Positions 27,125 through 41,529 of a stretch of DNA of 64,000 nt are shown here, piece by piece. The stretch is from Pseudomonas svalbardensis (GTDB lineage: Bacteria > Pseudomonadota > Gammaproteobacteria > Pseudomonadales > Pseudomonadaceae), in the NCBI RefSeq assembly GCF_030053115.1, contig NZ_CP125619.1, positions 869,001 to 933,000 of the forward strand, given 5' to 3'. Both the position numbers and the translations under genes were made by a program. The stretch's first letter is position 1; each line of letters starts with the position of its first letter. Below the pieces are notes generated by a model that was not told the origin of the DNA, made no database searches, and saw only the letters and a list, made by a program, of their open reading frames with translations.

Positions 27125-28257
27125 CTAAGCCAGCCATACTCGCCCTTGCTGATGGCAGCATTTTTCGCGGCGAAGCCATTGGAGCCGACGGTCAAACCGT
27201 TGGTGAGGTGGTGTTCAACACCGCAATGACCGGCTATCAGGAAATTCTTACCGATCCTTCCTACGCCCAACAGATTGTTACCCTGACTTACCCGCACATC
27301 GGCAACACCGGCACCACGCCGGAAGACGCCGAGTCCGACCGCGTCTGGTCCGCGGGTCTGGTTATCCGTGACCTGCCACTGGTTGCGAGCAACTGGCGTA
27401 ACACGATGTCTCTGTCCGACTACCTGAAAGCCAACAACGTTGTGGCAATCGCTGGTATCGACACTCGCCGCCTGACGCGCATCCTGCGTGAAAAAGGCGC
27501 GCAGAACGGCTGCATCATGGCCGGTGACAACATTTCCGAAGAAGCCGCCATCGCCGCCGCTCAGGGTTTCCCTGGCCTCAAAGGCATGGACCTGGCGAAA
27601 GTCGTCAGCACCAAAGAGAAGTACGAGTGGCGCTCGACTGTCTGGGATCTGAAAACCGACAGCCACGCAACCATCGAAGCCTCTGAGCTGCCGTACCACG
27701 TGGTTGCCTACGACTACGGCGTCAAGCTGAACATCCTGCGCATGCTCGTCGATCGCGGTTGCCGCGTGACCGTAGTGCCGGCTCAAACTCCAGCTGCTGA
27801 AGCTCTGGCTCTGAAACCGGACGGTGTGTTCCTGTCCAACGGCCCTGGTGATCCGGAGCCTTGCGATTACGCGATCCAGGCGATCAAGGATGTGCTGGAA
27901 ACCGAAATTCCGGTCTTCGGTATCTGCCTTGGTCACCAACTGCTGGCCCTGGCCTCCGGTGCCAAGACCCTGAAAATGGGTCACGGCCACCACGGTGCCA
28001 ACCACCCGGTCCAGGATCTGGATACCGGTGTGGTGATGATCACCAGCCAGAACCATGGTTTTGCGGTAGACGAAGCGACCCTGCCAGCCAACGTTCGGGC
28101 GATCCACAAATCGTTGTTCGACGGCACCCTGCAAGGTATCGAGCGTACCGACAAGAGCGCCTTCAGCTTCCAGGGTCACCCTGAAGCCAGCCCTGGCCCG
28201 AACGACGTAGCACCACTGTTTGATCGCTTCATCAATGAAATGGCCAAGCGACGCTGA
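27121..28257 (+). CDS. carA: Carbamoyl-phosphate synthase small subunit
   Basis: A 378-residue glutaminase subunit supplying ammonia to CarB for carbamoyl phosphate, shared by arginine and pyrimidine synthesis. The C-terminal class I amidotransferase domain has the nucleophile in [18 protein letters not shown] and a His/Glu pair in [11 protein letters not shown]. The start is TTG at 27121, preceded by GGGAGG with normal spacing; the next residues [16 protein letters not shown] match other Pseudomonas CarA N-termini. Unlike in P. aeruginosa, no extra gene lies between carA and carB. Confidence 0.97.
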   Translation: MTKPAILALADGSIFRGEAIGADGQTVGEVVFNTAMTGYQEILTDPSYAQQIVTLTYPHIGNTGTTPEDAESDRVWSAGLVIRDLPLVASNWRNTMSLSDYLKANNVVAIAGIDTRRLTRILREKGAQNGCIMAGDNISEEAAIAAAQGFPGLKGMDLAKVVSTKEKYEWRSTVWDLKTDSHATIEASELPYHVVAYDYGVKLNILRMLVDRGCRVTVVPAQTPAAEALALKPDGVFLSNGPGDPEPCDYAIQAIKDVLETEIPVFGICLGHQLLALASGAKTLKMGHGHHGANHPVQDLDTGVVMITSQNHGFAVDEATLPANVRAIHKSLFDGTLQGIERTDKSAFSFQGHPEASPGPNDVAPLFDRFINEMAKRR

Positions 28258-28376
28258 TCGCTCGCCTTGATGCAGCAAAGCTTGAGGGTGGTCCCGACAC
28301 ACGGTGGCCCCCTCAGGTCTTCAAAGATTGAACAAGACGGCTTGCCGACTGACCTGCGGATTTGAGTGACAAACCC

Positions 28377-31594
<3,218 letters not shown>

Positions 31595-31598
<4 letters not shown>

Positions 31599-32071
31599 TC
31601 AAATACCCAATGACCGTCCAGGGCGCTAAAGCCCTGGAAGAAGAACACGCTCACCTGACTAAGGTCGTCCGTCCGAAGCTCAGCCAGGACATCGGTACGG
31701 CCCGAGAGTTGGGTGACTTGAAAGAAAACGCCGAATACCACGCTGCTCGCGAGCAGCAAGGTATGGTCGAGGCGCGGATCCGCGACATCGAAGGCCGCAT
31801 GCAAAACGCGGTGATCATTGATGTCACGACCATTCCTCACACCGGCAAGGTGATCTTCGGCACCACCGTTGAAATCGCCAACGTCGAGACGGATGAAAGC
31901 GTCACTTACCACATCGTTGGTGAGGATGAGGCTGACTTCAAGCTCGGCAAGATTTCGGTCGGCTCGCCATTGGCCCGCGCCTTGATTGCCAAGGAAGAGG
32001 GTGATGTGGTTGCCGTGAAAACGCCTGGCGGCGTTATCGAGTACGAGATTGTCGAAGTTCGCCACATCTAA
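31595..32071 (+). CDS. greA: Transcription elongation factor GreA
   Basis: A 158-residue factor that rescues backtracked RNA polymerase by stimulating transcript cleavage. The N-terminal coiled coil (about 1-75) carries the acidic tip in [20 protein letters not shown]. The C-terminal FKBP-like domain contains [20 protein letters not shown]. It starts inside the carB stop codon (ATGA), so its translation is coupled to carB. Confidence 0.97.
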
Positions 32072-32076
32072 GCGCA

Positions 32077-32099
32077 GGCGCCCGCTACGTGCGGGCGCC
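32077..32099 (+). other. Hairpin abutting the next start codon
   Basis: GGCGCCCGC-TACGT-GCGGGCGCC is a perfect nine-pair stem whose last base directly precedes ATG 32100. It takes the place of a ribosome binding site. No T-run follows, so it is not a standard terminator. Confidence 0.7.
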
Positions 32100-32504
32100 A
32101 TGCTTTGGCAACTGACTCAGATGTTGTGGGTTGGTGGTCTGTGGCTGTTGCACATCGGTCTGCTGCCGGTGCTGGGCAAAATTGGCCTGGCACCGCTGCT
32201 GATCGACGAAATCGCAGGCATGCTTGATGCGCTGATGGTGGGGTTCGCCGCAACGTGTGTGATTTTTCAGGCTTTGGTGCTGGTTCAGACCGAGGGCCTT
32301 GCCAGTCTATGGCGCGATATTCGCGGGCAACTGCTGCTGATGGCGCTTTATGCGTGTGCGATGTATGCCGCGGTGCTTATTGGCTGGCCAGATGCCGTGC
32401 GTTGGCAGGTGTTCAGCTATCTTGTTCTGGGCTTTTCCGGGCTGGTGCTGGTGTTGCAGCCGGTGCCTGGATGGAGTGGCAGGGTGCGCGAAGCACACCC
32501 TTGA
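32100..32504 (+). CDS. DUF4149-type small membrane protein
   Basis: A 134-residue inner-membrane protein with four hydrophobic helices: MLWVGGLWLLHIGLLPVLG, the stretch around MLDALMVGFAATCVIFQALV, LLLMALYACAMYAAVLIGWP, and FSYLVLGFSGLVLVLQ. It resembles the DUF4149 family of unknown function. The start is uncertain: ATG 32100 lies immediately after a GC hairpin and has no ribosome binding site; ATG 32121 is an alternative. The position between greA and yhbY is conserved in Pseudomonas. Confidence 0.75.
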   Translation: MLWQLTQMLWVGGLWLLHIGLLPVLGKIGLAPLLIDEIAGMLDALMVGFAATCVIFQALVLVQTEGLASLWRDIRGQLLLMALYACAMYAAVLIGWPDAVRWQVFSYLVLGFSGLVLVLQPVPGWSGRVREAHP

Positions 32505-32513
32505 CCCTTGCCA

Positions 32514-32822
32514 TCACTTGAAGCGATGGACGTTCGACAGCTGCTTGTTGACGCTGAAGTTCTTGCGGTAAATCAGTGCCATCTTGCCGATGACCTGAAC
32601 CAGGTCCGCTTTGCCGACCTTGCACAGTTCTGCGATGTTCGCCAGGCGCGACTCGCGATCGAGGATGTTGAGCTTGATTTTAATCAGCTCGTGATCCGCC
32701 AAAGCGCGTTCAAGTTCGGCTAACACACCTTCAGTCAAACCGTTGTCAGCCACAGTTAAAACTGGTTTCAGATGGTGGCCAATGGATTTGTATTGTTTCT
32801 TCTGCTCTTGAGTGAGCGGCAT
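32514..32822 (-). CDS. yhbY: YhbY-family RNA-binding protein (CRM domain)
   Basis: A 102-residue protein with the CRS1/YhbY (CRM) fold: LTQEQKKQYKSIGHHLKPVL, then ELERALADHELIKIKLNILD and GKMALIYRKN. E. coli YhbY associates with the large ribosomal subunit precursor. It converges with the DUF4149 gene (nine-base gap) and is divergent from rlmE, the arrangement seen in many gammaproteobacteria. Confidence 0.93.
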   Translation of the reverse strand: MPLTQEQKKQYKSIGHHLKPVLTVADNGLTEGVLAELERALADHELIKIKLNILDRESRLANIAELCKVGKADLVQVIGKMALIYRKNFSVNKQLSNVHRFK

Positions 32823-32928
32823 AATCTGACCCCTGCGTCTGATCTTGTAAAAAGCGGCGGCCAGTTTACCCGAGCGAGTCCGGGACCGCCCAGTTAATCA
32901 CGACCCGTTTTATTTTTTGAGGTGGCCC

Positions 32929-33561
32929 GTGGCCCGTTCCAAGACAAGCCTTAAATGGCTGCAAGAGCATTTCAACGACCCATTCGTGAAAATGGCGCAA
33001 AAAGACGGGTATCGCTCCCGTGCCAGCTACAAGCTGCTGGAGATTCAGGAAAGAGACCGTTTGATCCGTCCAGGCATGAGCGTGATCGACCTGGGCGCCG
33101 CCCCGGGTGGCTGGTCCCAGGTGACCAGTCGTCTGATTGGTGGGCAAGGCACGCTGATCGCTTCCGACATCCTGGAAATGGACAGCATCCCGGATGTGAC
33201 CTTCATTCAGGGCGACTTCACCGAGGACGCCGTACTGGCGCAGATTCTCGAAGCGGTCGGAAAAAACGAGGTGGACCTTGTGATTTCCGATATGGCCCCC
33301 AATATGAGTGGATTGGCGTCTGTTGATATGCCTCGATCGATGTTCCTGTGTGAGTTGGCACTGGATCTTGCGACTCGGGTGTTGAAGCCAGGTGGTGATT
33401 TTTTGATCAAGGTCTTCCAGGGTGAAGGCTTCGATGAGTACCACAAGAGCGTGCGCAAGCAGTTCGAGAAGGTCACGACGCGCAAGCCGAAATCGTCGCG
33501 CGACCGTTCCCGAGAGCAGTACCTGCTGGGCCGTGGTTTCCGTGGTCGCAGTGAGGAATAA
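32929..33561 (+). CDS. rlmE: 23S rRNA 2'-O-ribose U2552 methyltransferase RlmE (FtsJ)
   Basis: A 210-residue methyltransferase. The SAM motif is [14 protein letters not shown] (about 57-70). The catalytic set K-D-K-E is represented by YKLLEI near residue 35, [12 protein letters not shown] near 120 and [15 protein letters not shown] near 155. The start is GTG 32929 after TGAGGTGGCCC; an in-frame TTG 12 bases upstream is less likely. It precedes ftsH as in E. coli. Confidence 0.95.
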   Translation: MARSKTSLKWLQEHFNDPFVKMAQKDGYRSRASYKLLEIQERDRLIRPGMSVIDLGAAPGGWSQVTSRLIGGQGTLIASDILEMDSIPDVTFIQGDFTEDAVLAQILEAVGKNEVDLVISDMAPNMSGLASVDMPRSMFLCELALDLATRVLKPGGDFLIKVFQGEGFDEYHKSVRKQFEKVTTRKPKSSRDRSREQYLLGRGFRGRSEE

Positions 33562-33751
33562 GAGGTTTTTGACCGGGGTGATAGGTTTTTCGTATTTCGC
33601 CCAGTGAGCATTAGCGAATATTGTGTAGAAAGTGTTTCACAAAGGGTTACAGACGGCGCCTGCCAGAGCCGTAGGTAATGTAGTAAGTTAGGCCGGTGAA
33701 TATCATGCGAAGCGCGCGCCATTAGCGGAGCTTGCTTCAGAGGGTAGTTAA

Positions 33752-35671
33752 TTGAACGATATGGCAAAGAATCTGATCCTGTGGTTGATCATCGCGGCTG
33801 TCCTGGTGACAGTGATGAACAACTTCTCCAGCCCTAACGAGCCGCAGACCCTCAACTATTCCGACTTCATCCAGCAGGTCAAGGATGGGAAGGTCGAGCG
33901 CGTAGCGGTTGACGGCTACGTGATTACCGGCAAACGCAACGATGGCGACAGCTTCAAGACCATTCGTCCGGCAATCCAGGACAACGGTCTGATCGGCGAC
34001 CTCGTGGACAACCATGTCGTAGTCGAAGGCAAGCAGCCTGAACAGCAAAGCATCTGGACTCAGCTCCTGGTGGCAAGCTTCCCGATCCTGGTGATCATCG
34101 CCGTGTTCATGTTCTTCATGCGGCAGATGCAGGGCGGCGCCGGTGGCAAGGGCGGGCCGATGAGCTTCGGCAAGAGCAAGGCGCGCCTGCTCTCCGAGGA
34201 TCAGGTGAAAACCACCTTGGGTGACGTTGCCGGTTGTGACGAAGCCAAGGAAGAAGTCGGTGAGTTGGTCGAGTTCCTGCGTGATCCGGGCAAGTTCCAG
34301 CGTCTGGGCGGCCGTATTCCACGCGGCGTGCTGATGGTGGGACCTCCGGGGACCGGTAAAACGTTGCTCGCCAAAGCGATTGCAGGCGAAGCAAAAGTAC
34401 CGTTCTTCACCATTTCCGGTTCCGATTTCGTCGAAATGTTTGTCGGTGTCGGTGCCAGCCGTGTTCGTGACATGTTCGAGCAGGCCAAGAAGCACGCGCC
34501 ATGCATCATCTTCATCGATGAGATCGACGCCGTCGGTCGTCATCGTGGTGCCGGGATGGGTGGCGGTCACGATGAGCGCGAGCAGACTCTCAACCAGTTG
34601 CTGGTAGAGATGGACGGCTTCGAAATGAACGACGGCATCATCGTCATCGCTGCAACCAACCGTCCGGACGTACTGGACCCTGCGTTGCTGCGTCCAGGCC
34701 GCTTCGACCGTCAGGTAGTCGTTGGTCTGCCAGATATCCGTGGTCGCGAACAGATTCTCAAGGTTCACATGCGAAAAGTGCCAATGGGTGACGACGTCGC
34801 TCCGGCTGTGATCGCTCGTGGTACCCCTGGTTTCTCCGGTGCCGACCTGGCTAACCTGGTGAACGAAGCGTCGTTGTTCGCGGCCCGTGCCGGCAAGCGC
34901 ATCGTCGAAATGAAAGAGTTCGAATTGGCCAAAGACAAGATCATGATGGGCGCCGAGCGCAAATCCATGGTCATGTCCGAAAAAGAGAAGCAGAACACCG
35001 CTTACCACGAGGCAGGTCACGCTATTGTTGGGCGCGTTGTGCCTGAGCATGACCCGGTCTACAAGGTGTCGATCATCCCGCGCGGTCGTGCGCTGGGTGT
35101 GACCATGTTTCTGCCGGAAGAAGATCGCTACAGCCTGTCCAAGCGTGCATTGATCAGTCAGATCTGCTCGTTGTACGGCGGTCGTATTGCTGAAGAAATG
35201 ACCTTGGGCTTCGACGGCGTCACCACCGGTGCGTCAAACGACATCATGCGTGCCAGCCAGATTGCACGGAACATGGTAACCAAGTGGGGCTTGTCGGAAA
35301 AACTCGGCCCGTTGATGTACGCAGAAGAAGAGGGCGAAGTGTTCCTTGGTCGCGGCGGTGGCGGTCAGGGTGCAAGCTTCTCCGGTGAGACAGCCAAGTT
35401 GATCGACTCCGAAGTGCGCAGCATCATTGATCAGTGCTACGGCACGGCGAAGCAGATCCTCACCGATAACCGTGACAAGCTCGACGCCATGGCTGATGCC
35501 TTGATGAAGTACGAAACGATCGACGCTGATCAGATCGACGACATCATGGCGGGTCGTACGCCTCGTGAACCTCGCGACTGGTCAGGCGGCACCGGTACCT
35601 CCGGAACTCCTCCGGTGGCACAGGATCCGCGTCCGGAAACACCGATCGGCGGTCCGGCTGCTGACGTTTAA
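33752..35671 (+). CDS. ftsH: ATP-dependent zinc metalloprotease FtsH
   Basis: A 639-residue membrane protease degrading misfolded membrane proteins and regulators such as sigma-32. Two transmembrane helices (about 5-24 and 105-124) flank a periplasmic domain. The AAA module has GPPGTGKT (Walker A) and [12 protein letters not shown] (Walker B), and the zinc site is HEAGH at 419-423. A TTG start at 33752 fits the ribosome binding site AGAGGG with seven-base spacing; the ATG at 33761 is an alternative. The C-terminal tail is Gly/Pro-rich. Confidence 0.97.
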   Translation: MNDMAKNLILWLIIAAVLVTVMNNFSSPNEPQTLNYSDFIQQVKDGKVERVAVDGYVITGKRNDGDSFKTIRPAIQDNGLIGDLVDNHVVVEGKQPEQQSIWTQLLVASFPILVIIAVFMFFMRQMQGGAGGKGGPMSFGKSKARLLSEDQVKTTLGDVAGCDEAKEEVGELVEFLRDPGKFQRLGGRIPRGVLMVGPPGTGKTLLAKAIAGEAKVPFFTISGSDFVEMFVGVGASRVRDMFEQAKKHAPCIIFIDEIDAVGRHRGAGMGGGHDEREQTLNQLLVEMDGFEMNDGIIVIAATNRPDVLDPALLRPGRFDRQVVVGLPDIRGREQILKVHMRKVPMGDDVAPAVIARGTPGFSGADLANLVNEASLFAARAGKRIVEMKEFELAKDKIMMGAERKSMVMSEKEKQNTAYHEAGHAIVGRVVPEHDPVYKVSIIPRGRALGVTMFLPEEDRYSLSKRALISQICSLYGGRIAEEMTLGFDGVTTGASNDIMRASQIARNMVTKWGLSEKLGPLMYAEEEGEVFLGRGGGGQGASFSGETAKLIDSEVRSIIDQCYGTAKQILTDNRDKLDAMADALMKYETIDADQIDDIMAGRTPREPRDWSGGTGTSGTPPVAQDPRPETPIGGPAADV

Positions 35672-35679
35672 GGTTTGAA

Positions 35680-36531
35680 ATGACTTCTGTTCAGTCCTCG
35701 ACCCGATTGCCTTGCGGCAATCGGGTTCTTGATTTAGCCCTGACGCACGTCATGGGTATTCTCAATGTCACTCCCGATTCCTTCTCTGATGGCGGCCAAT
35801 ATAGCCAGCTCGATGCGGCCTTGCGCCACGCTGAGGCTATGGTGGCGGCCGGCGCGACGTTGATTGATGTCGGTGGCGAATCGACCCGGCCGGGTGCCAG
35901 GGTGGTTTCACCGCTGGAAGAGCTTGAGCGCGTAGCTCCGGTCGTCGAGCGAATACACCGCGAGCTGGATGTAATTATCTCGGTCGACACTTCCACGCCA
36001 GCTGTGATGCGCGAAGCCGCACGACTTGGCGCGGGGTTGATCAATGATGTGCGCTCGCTGCGGCGCGATGGCGCGCTGGATGCGGCCGCAGCCACTGGCC
36101 TGCCGGTCTGTCTGATGCATATGCTCGGTGAGCCGAGCGACATGCAGGATAATCCGCAGTATCAGGACGTCACGAAAGAGGTGGGCGAGTTCCTAGCCGA
36201 GCGCATGGCTCAGTGTGCGTCGGTAGGAATTACAGCGGATCGGATCATCCTTGATCCGGGCTTTGGCTTCGCAAAAAACTTGCAGCACAATCTAAGCTTG
36301 TTCAAGCATATGGAGGCCCTGCATGCCTTGGGGCGGCCCCTGTTGGTCGGGGTCTCGCGAAAGAGCATGATAGGTCAGGCATTGAATCGTCCAGTTGGCG
36401 AGCGTCTGCATGGTGGTCTGGCGCTTGCAGCGCTGGCTTCGGTCAAGGGCGCGCGTATATTGCGCGTCCATGATGTGGCCGAAACCGTCGATGTGGTGCG
36501 GATGATCGCTGCAGTGGAATCAGCCGAATAA
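35680..36531 (+). CDS. folP: Dihydropteroate synthase
   Basis: A 283-residue folate enzyme joining the pterin to p-aminobenzoate; the target of sulfonamides. Signatures are [19 protein letters not shown] and [31 protein letters not shown] and [10 protein letters not shown] are further substrate-binding parts. It starts eight bases after ftsH and precedes glmM, the conserved ftsH-folP-glmM order. Confidence 0.97.
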   Translation: MTSVQSSTRLPCGNRVLDLALTHVMGILNVTPDSFSDGGQYSQLDAALRHAEAMVAAGATLIDVGGESTRPGARVVSPLEELERVAPVVERIHRELDVIISVDTSTPAVMREAARLGAGLINDVRSLRRDGALDAAAATGLPVCLMHMLGEPSDMQDNPQYQDVTKEVGEFLAERMAQCASVGITADRIILDPGFGFAKNLQHNLSLFKHMEALHALGRPLLVGVSRKSMIGQALNRPVGERLHGGLALAALASVKGARILRVHDVAETVDVVRMIAAVESAE

Positions 36532-36547
36532 GAATGATGGAGTACTT

Positions 36548-37885
36548 ATGACTAAGAAATACTTTGGCACCGACGGCATTCGTGGTCGGGTCGGCGAATA
36601 TCCGATTACCCCTGACTTCATGCTCAAGCTTGGCTGGGCTGCTGGTATGGCGTTCCGCAAAATGGGCGCCTGCAAGGTGTTGGTGGGCAAGGACACTCGG
36701 ATCTCCGGATACATGTTCGAATCTGCGCTCGAGGCCGGGCTTACTTCGGCAGGTGCTGATGTCATGCTCCTGGGGCCGATGCCGACACCGGCCATCGCCT
36801 ACCTGACTCGTACCTTCCAGGCCGAAGCGGGCATCGTGATCAGTGCCTCGCACAACCCTCACGATGACAATGGCATCAAGTTTTTCTCCGGGAAGGGCAC
36901 CAAGCTTCCGGATGAAGTCGAGCATATGATCGAAGAATTGCTCGATACCCCAATGACTGTGGTTGAGTCGAGCAAGATCGGCAAGGTATCGCGTATCAAC
37001 GATGCTTCAGGCCGTTATATAGAATTCTGCAAAAGCAGTGTCCCGACCGGCACCAGCTTCGCGGGCCTGAAGATCGTGATCGACTGCGCCCATGGCGCTA
37101 CCTACAAGGTGGCGCCTAGTGTATTCCGGGAGCTGGGGGCCGATGTCGTTGTGCTTTCTGCTCATCCTAACGGCCTGAACATCAATGAAAATTGCGGTTC
37201 GACCCATATGGGGCCGCTGCAAGCTGCTGTATTGGCCGAGCATGCTGATTTGGGTATCGCCTTTGATGGTGATGGTGACCGCGTTCAGATGGTTGATCAT
37301 ACCGGTACTGTTGTCGACGGAGATGAGTTGCTGTTCATCATTGCTCGCGACCTGCATGAGCAGGGTAAGTTGCAGGGGGGGGTGGTCGGTACGCTGATGA
37401 GTAACCTGGGGTTGGAATTGGCCCTGGCGGATCTGGCAATTCCTTTTGTGCGGGCCAATGTTGGCGACCGGTACGTAATCTCCGAGTTGCTGGAGCGCGA
37501 TTGGCTGGTGGGTGGTGAAAATTCGGGCCACATTGTCTGCTTCAACCACACCACCACCGGTGACGCGATCATTGCCGCATTGCAGGTATTGATGGCGCTG
37601 AAGACCCGCTCCGAGGGGCTGGCACAATCGCGTCAGGCGCTGCGCAAGTGCCCTCAGGTGCTGATCAATGTACGATTCGGCGGCGGTGCGAGCCCTCTTG
37701 ATCATCCGTCCGTCAAGGAGGCAAGCGAGCGCGTTACCAAGGCTATGGCTGGTCGTGGGCGCGTGCTGTTGCGCAAGTCCGGGACGGAGCCTCTGGTGCG
37801 GGTCATGGTCGAAGGCGAGGACGAAACACAGGTTCGCGGCTACGCCGAAGAGCTGGCAAAACTGGTTACTGAAGTTTCTGCCTGA
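36548..37885 (+). CDS. glmM: Phosphoglucosamine mutase
   Basis: A 445-residue enzyme turning glucosamine-6-phosphate into glucosamine-1-phosphate for peptidoglycan and LPS. The phosphoserine site is S101 in [17 protein letters not shown], the metal loop is [13 protein letters not shown], and [18 protein letters not shown] binds phosphate. The start follows AATGATGGAG. The length is standard. Confidence 0.97.
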   Translation: MTKKYFGTDGIRGRVGEYPITPDFMLKLGWAAGMAFRKMGACKVLVGKDTRISGYMFESALEAGLTSAGADVMLLGPMPTPAIAYLTRTFQAEAGIVISASHNPHDDNGIKFFSGKGTKLPDEVEHMIEELLDTPMTVVESSKIGKVSRINDASGRYIEFCKSSVPTGTSFAGLKIVIDCAHGATYKVAPSVFRELGADVVVLSAHPNGLNINENCGSTHMGPLQAAVLAEHADLGIAFDGDGDRVQMVDHTGTVVDGDELLFIIARDLHEQGKLQGGVVGTLMSNLGLELALADLAIPFVRANVGDRYVISELLERDWLVGGENSGHIVCFNHTTTGDAIIAALQVLMALKTRSEGLAQSRQALRKCPQVLINVRFGGGASPLDHPSVKEASERVTKAMAGRGRVLLRKSGTEPLVRVMVEGEDETQVRGYAEELAKLVTEVSA

Positions 37886-37951
37886 TTTCGGCTTGCCAGC
37901 CATGATTGTGTTGGGTAACATCTGCGCCCACTTTGACCGACGAGGTACAGC

Positions 37952-38707
37952 ATGCGTCGCCCTATGGTAGCTGGTAACTGGAAGATGCACGGTACCCGCG
38001 CCAGCGTCGCTGAGCTGATCAATGGCCTTCGTCATCTGGCCTTGCCGAGCGATGTTGATGTAGCGGTATTCCCGCCTTGCTTGCATATCAATCAAGTGAT
38101 TGATGGCTTGGAAGGAAAGTCGATTTCGGTCGGCGCGCAGAACTCTGCGGTGGAATCCATGCAAGGTGCGTTGACCGGTGAAGTTGCGCCGAGTCAGTTG
38201 GTGGATGCAGGTTGTTCCCTGGTACTTGTCGGGCACTCCGAGCGCCGCCAGATAATGGGTGAGCAGGGCGGAATGCTGATTCGCAAGTTCGCAGCGGCAC
38301 AGGCATGCGGCTTGATTCCGGTGTTGTGCGTAGGGGAAACCCTTGAAGAGCGCGAAGCTGGAAAAACTCTTGAGGTTGTCGGGCGTCAGCTAGGCAGTAT
38401 CATAGAGGAGTTGGGTGTTGGTGCCTTTGCAAAGGCAGTAATCGCTTACGAGCCGGTCTGGGCCATTGGTACCGGGCTGACTGCTTCGCCGCAACAGGCG
38501 CAGGATGTGCATGCAGCCATTCGCGCTCAGTTGGCGGCAGAGAATTCTGAGGTCGCACAAGGTGTGCGGCTTCTATACGGCGGCAGCGTGAAGGCGGCCA
38601 ATGCGGTCGAACTGTTCGGCATGCCGGATATCGATGGGGGGCTCATTGGTGGAGCTTCCCTGAATGCAGATGAGTTCGGTGCGATTTGTCGCGCCGCGGG
38701 AAACTGA
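37952..38707 (+). CDS. tpiA: Triosephosphate isomerase
   Basis: A 251-residue glycolytic enzyme. Catalytic residues are seen in GNWKMHG (Lys), VGHSERR (His) and [11 protein letters not shown] (Glu). The phosphate-gripping loop and [12 protein letters not shown] follow. It lies between glmM and secG, an order typical of Pseudomonas. Confidence 0.98.
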   Translation: MRRPMVAGNWKMHGTRASVAELINGLRHLALPSDVDVAVFPPCLHINQVIDGLEGKSISVGAQNSAVESMQGALTGEVAPSQLVDAGCSLVLVGHSERRQIMGEQGGMLIRKFAAAQACGLIPVLCVGETLEEREAGKTLEVVGRQLGSIIEELGVGAFAKAVIAYEPVWAIGTGLTASPQQAQDVHAAIRAQLAAENSEVAQGVRLLYGGSVKAANAVELFGMPDIDGGLIGGASLNADEFGAICRAAGN

Positions 38708-38711
38708 AAAA

Positions 38712-39095
38712 ATGCTGGAAACAGTCGTAGTCGTTTTTCATCTGCTGGGTGCGTTGGGCGTAGTTGCTCTGGTATTGCTGCAGCAGGGTAAAGGTGCGGA
38801 TGCTGGCGCGTCTTTCGGAGCAGGTGCTTCAAATACTGTGTTCGGAAGCCAAGGTTCCTCTACCTTTCTCAGTAAGTTTACTGCTATACTTGCCGCCGGT
38901 TTCTTCATAACCAGCTTAGGGTTAGGTTACTTTGCTAAAGAGAAGGCTCAACAGCTGACTCAAGTAGGTTTGCCAAATCCAGCGGTGTTGGAAGTTCCAA
39001 AGCAACAACCGGCTTCTGATGATGTACCGGTGCTTCAAGAGCAAAAGTCGGCTACTCCAGCGACTGACGTGCCTCCAGCTCAAGAGCAAAAGTAA
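38712..39095 (+). CDS. secG: Protein translocase subunit SecG
   Basis: A 127-residue membrane protein of the SecYEG channel. Two hydrophobic helices (about 2-22 and 53-73) flank the conserved loop [20 protein letters not shown]. The C-terminal 45 residues are a Pro/Gln-rich tail. ATG 38712 lies four bases after the tpiA stop. The tRNA-Leu follows, as in E. coli secG-leuU. Confidence 0.95.
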   Translation: MLETVVVVFHLLGALGVVALVLLQQGKGADAGASFGAGASNTVFGSQGSSTFLSKFTAILAAGFFITSLGLGYFAKEKAQQLTQVGLPNPAVLEVPKQQPASDDVPVLQEQKSATPATDVPPAQEQK

Positions 39096-39117
39096 GAAGG
39101 GTTTCAAACGTAGTATT

Positions 39118-39203
39118 GCCGAGGTGGTGGAATTGGTAGACACGCAACCTTGAGGTGGTTGTGCCCATAGGGTGTAGGGGTTCGAGTCCCCTTCTCGGTA
39201 CCA
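39118..39203 (+). tRNA. tRNA-Leu (GAG)
   Basis: An 86-base class II tRNA starting GCCGAGG and ending CTCGGTACCA. The anticodon stem CAACC/GGTTG encloses the loop TTGAGGT, giving anticodon GAG. A long variable arm (GTGCCCATAGGGTGT region) and the T-loop GGTTCGAGTCC are present. CCA is encoded. Confidence 0.96.
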
Positions 39204-39213
39204 ATTATCAGGA

Positions 39214-39238
39214 GAGCCCGCTGTTGCGGGCTTTCTTG
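39214..39238 (+). terminator. Terminator after tRNA-Leu
   Basis: AGCCCG-CTGTTG-CGGGCT followed by TTCTTG, directly after the tRNA. Confidence 0.8.
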
Positions 39239-39299
39239 TAGGTGGAAGGTTACATTGACCCTGTCAGGGATCGGTCGTATACTTCCGCCCCAGCTTTGT

Positions 39300-39376
<77 letters not shown>

Positions 39377-39384
39377 GTTTAAGG

Positions 39385-39407
39385 AGCCCCTTTTAAGGGG
39401 CTTTTTG
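39385..39407 (+). terminator. Terminator after tRNA-fMet
   Basis: AGCCCCTTTTAAGGGGCT followed by TTTTG forms an eight-pair stem with a short loop. Confidence 0.85.
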
Positions 39408-39421
39408 TTAGCTGGATACTT

Positions 39422-39475
39422 TCAACGCCGCTGTTCGACGGCGTTTCAAGGATGGGCGTTTCGCCCATTTTTTTA
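39422..39475 (+). terminator. Double hairpin upstream of rimP
   Basis: Two stems in a row: AACGCCG-CTGTT-CGACGGCGTT (about 39424-39444) and ATGGGCG-TTT-CGCCCAT (39452-39468) followed by a run of seven T. The second is a strong intrinsic terminator only 40 bases before the rimP start. Confidence 0.8.
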
Positions 39476-39514
39476 TTTTGCACAGCATGCACATACATGC
39501 ACGAGGGGGTTCAG

Positions 39515-39973
39515 GTGTCGAGCAAGCTAGAAGAGTTGCAGGCCTTGCTGGCCCCGGTGGTCGTGGCCCTAGGCTATGAATGCTGGGGTATTGAGTTTTC
39601 GGCTCAAGGTCGCCACTCAATGTTGCGCGTTTATATCGATAAAGAGGGCGGTGTGCTGGTGGACGATTGTGCCATTGTCAGCCGTCAGATCAGCGGTGTT
39701 CTGGATGTTGAAGATCCAATCGCCTTTGAATACACCCTTGAAGTTTCCTCGCCTGGCATGGAACGCCCGCTGTTCACTATTGAGCAGTTTGCAAAATTTG
39801 CCGGTGAACAAGTGAAGATCAAGCTGCGCTCGCCTTTTGAAGGCCGACGCAACTTTCAGGGCCTTCTGCGCGGTGTAGAAGAGCAGGACGTCGTGGTGCA
39901 GGTAGAAGACCATGAGTTCCTGTTGCCGATCGATATGATCGACAAGGCCAACATTATTCCCAGTTTTGACTGA
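39515..39973 (+). CDS. rimP: Ribosome maturation factor RimP
   Basis: A 152-residue factor needed for 30S subunit maturation. It contains the conserved [20 protein letters not shown], then [18 protein letters not shown] and [18 protein letters not shown] 39515 follows GAGGGGGTTCAG and gives the family-standard start [12 protein letters not shown]. The ORF stays open upstream into the terminator, which is not coding. It is the first gene of the rimP-nusA-infB operon. Confidence 0.95.
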   Translation: MSSKLEELQALLAPVVVALGYECWGIEFSAQGRHSMLRVYIDKEGGVLVDDCAIVSRQISGVLDVEDPIAFEYTLEVSSPGMERPLFTIEQFAKFAGEQVKIKLRSPFEGRRNFQGLLRGVEEQDVVVQVEDHEFLLPIDMIDKANIIPSFD

Positions 39974-40020
39974 GACGCGGATCCCGCGGATCCAATGGCT
40001 TGCGAAAGGCGAGGCGTACG

Positions 40021-41502
40021 ATGAGCAAAGAAGTACTGCTGGTTGTTGAGTCGGTATCCAATGAAAAGGGCGTACCGGCAAACGTAATTTTTGAAGCGCT
40101 GGAGCTGGCTCTGGCCACTGCTACCAAAAAACGTTTCGAGGACGAAGTCGATCTGCGTGTGGAAATCAATCGCCACACCGGTGCTTACGAGACATTCCGT
40201 CGCTGGACTGTCGTCGAAGAAGCAGACCTGGACGATCCGGCCATCGAAACCTGGCCGAGCAAGGTTGCAGAAACGCATCCTGGTGCTCAGGTTGGTGATG
40301 TAGTCGAAGAAAAGATCGAGTCCATTGAGTTCGGCCGCATCGCTGCACAGACTGCCAAGCAAGTCATCGTGCAGAAAGTTCGCGAAGCCGAGCGCGCTCA
40401 AGTCGTTGATGCCTATCGCGAGCGCCTGGGAGAAATCATCTCCGGCACCGTGAAGAAAGTGACCCGCGACAACGTGATCGTCGACCTGGGCAACAACGCC
40501 GAAGCGTTGCTGGCTCGTGAAGACATCATTTCTCGCGAAACCTTCCGGGTTGGCGTGCGTCTGCGTGCGCTGCTCAAGGAAATCCGCACCGAGAACCGCG
40601 GCCCGCAGCTGATCCTGTCGCGTACTGCGCCGGAAATGCTGATCGAGTTGTTCCGCATCGAAGTGCCGGAAATCGCTGAAGGCTTGATCGAAGTAATGGC
40701 TGCGTCCCGTGATCCGGGTTCGCGCGCCAAGATCGCGGTCCGCTCCAAGGACAAACGCATCGACCCGCAAGGCGCTTGCATCGGTATGCGCGGTTCGCGC
40801 GTCCAGGCAGTGTCGGGTGAGTTGGGCGGCGAGCGTGTGGACATCGTCCTGTGGGACGACAACCCGGCTCAGTTTGTGATCAATGCAATGTCGCCGGCTG
40901 AAGTGGCGGCAATTATCGTTGACGAAGATGCCCATGCAATGGACATCGCCGTTGGCGCAGACAATCTGGCTCAGGCCATTGGTCGGGGTGGTCAGAACGT
41001 GCGTCTGGCTAGCCAGTTGACTGGCTGGACCCTGAACGTGATGACCGAATCGGACATCCAGGCTAAGCAGCAAGCAGAAACCGGCGACATCCTGCGCAAC
41101 TTCATCGACGAGCTGGAAGTCGACGAAGACCTGGCACAGGTGCTGGTAGATGAAGGCTTTACCAGCCTGGAAGAGATTGCCTACGTACCGTTGGAAGAAA
41201 TGCTCAACATCGACGGCTTTGACGAAGAAACCGTCAACGAGCTTCGCGCTCGCGCCAAGGATCGTTTGTTGACCAAAGCCATCGCTACTGAGGAAAAGCT
41301 GGCAGACGCCCATCCGGCCGAAGACCTGCTCTCGCTTGAGGGTATGGACAAGGATTTGGCGATGGAACTGGCGGTGCGCGGCGTAATTACCCGCGAAGAC
41401 CTGGCCGAGCAGTCTATTGACGACCTGCTCGACATCGACGGCATTGACGATGATCGTGCCGGCAAGTTGATCATGGCCGCCCGAGCCCACTGGTTCGAGT
41501 AA
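40021..41502 (+). CDS. nusA: Transcription termination/antitermination factor NusA
   Basis: A 493-residue RNA polymerase-binding factor of standard gammaproteobacterial length. The N-terminal polymerase-binding domain covers about 1-125, the S1 domain about 135-200 ([20 protein letters not shown]), two KH domains about 230-345 ([17 protein letters not shown]), and two acidic C-terminal repeats about 360-490 ([20 protein letters not shown]). It affects pausing, termination and rRNA antitermination. Confidence 0.97.
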   Translation: MSKEVLLVVESVSNEKGVPANVIFEALELALATATKKRFEDEVDLRVEINRHTGAYETFRRWTVVEEADLDDPAIETWPSKVAETHPGAQVGDVVEEKIESIEFGRIAAQTAKQVIVQKVREAERAQVVDAYRERLGEIISGTVKKVTRDNVIVDLGNNAEALLAREDIISRETFRVGVRLRALLKEIRTENRGPQLILSRTAPEMLIELFRIEVPEIAEGLIEVMAASRDPGSRAKIAVRSKDKRIDPQGACIGMRGSRVQAVSGELGGERVDIVLWDDNPAQFVINAMSPAEVAAIIVDEDAHAMDIAVGADNLAQAIGRGGQNVRLASQLTGWTLNVMTESDIQAKQQAETGDILRNFIDELEVDEDLAQVLVDEGFTSLEEIAYVPLEEMLNIDGFDEETVNELRARAKDRLLTKAIATEEKLADAHPAEDLLSLEGMDKDLAMELAVRGVITREDLAEQSIDDLLDIDGIDDDRAGKLIMAARAHWFE

Positions 41503-41529
41503 TTAGGCGCGGCCTGAGGAGAGAAGTGC

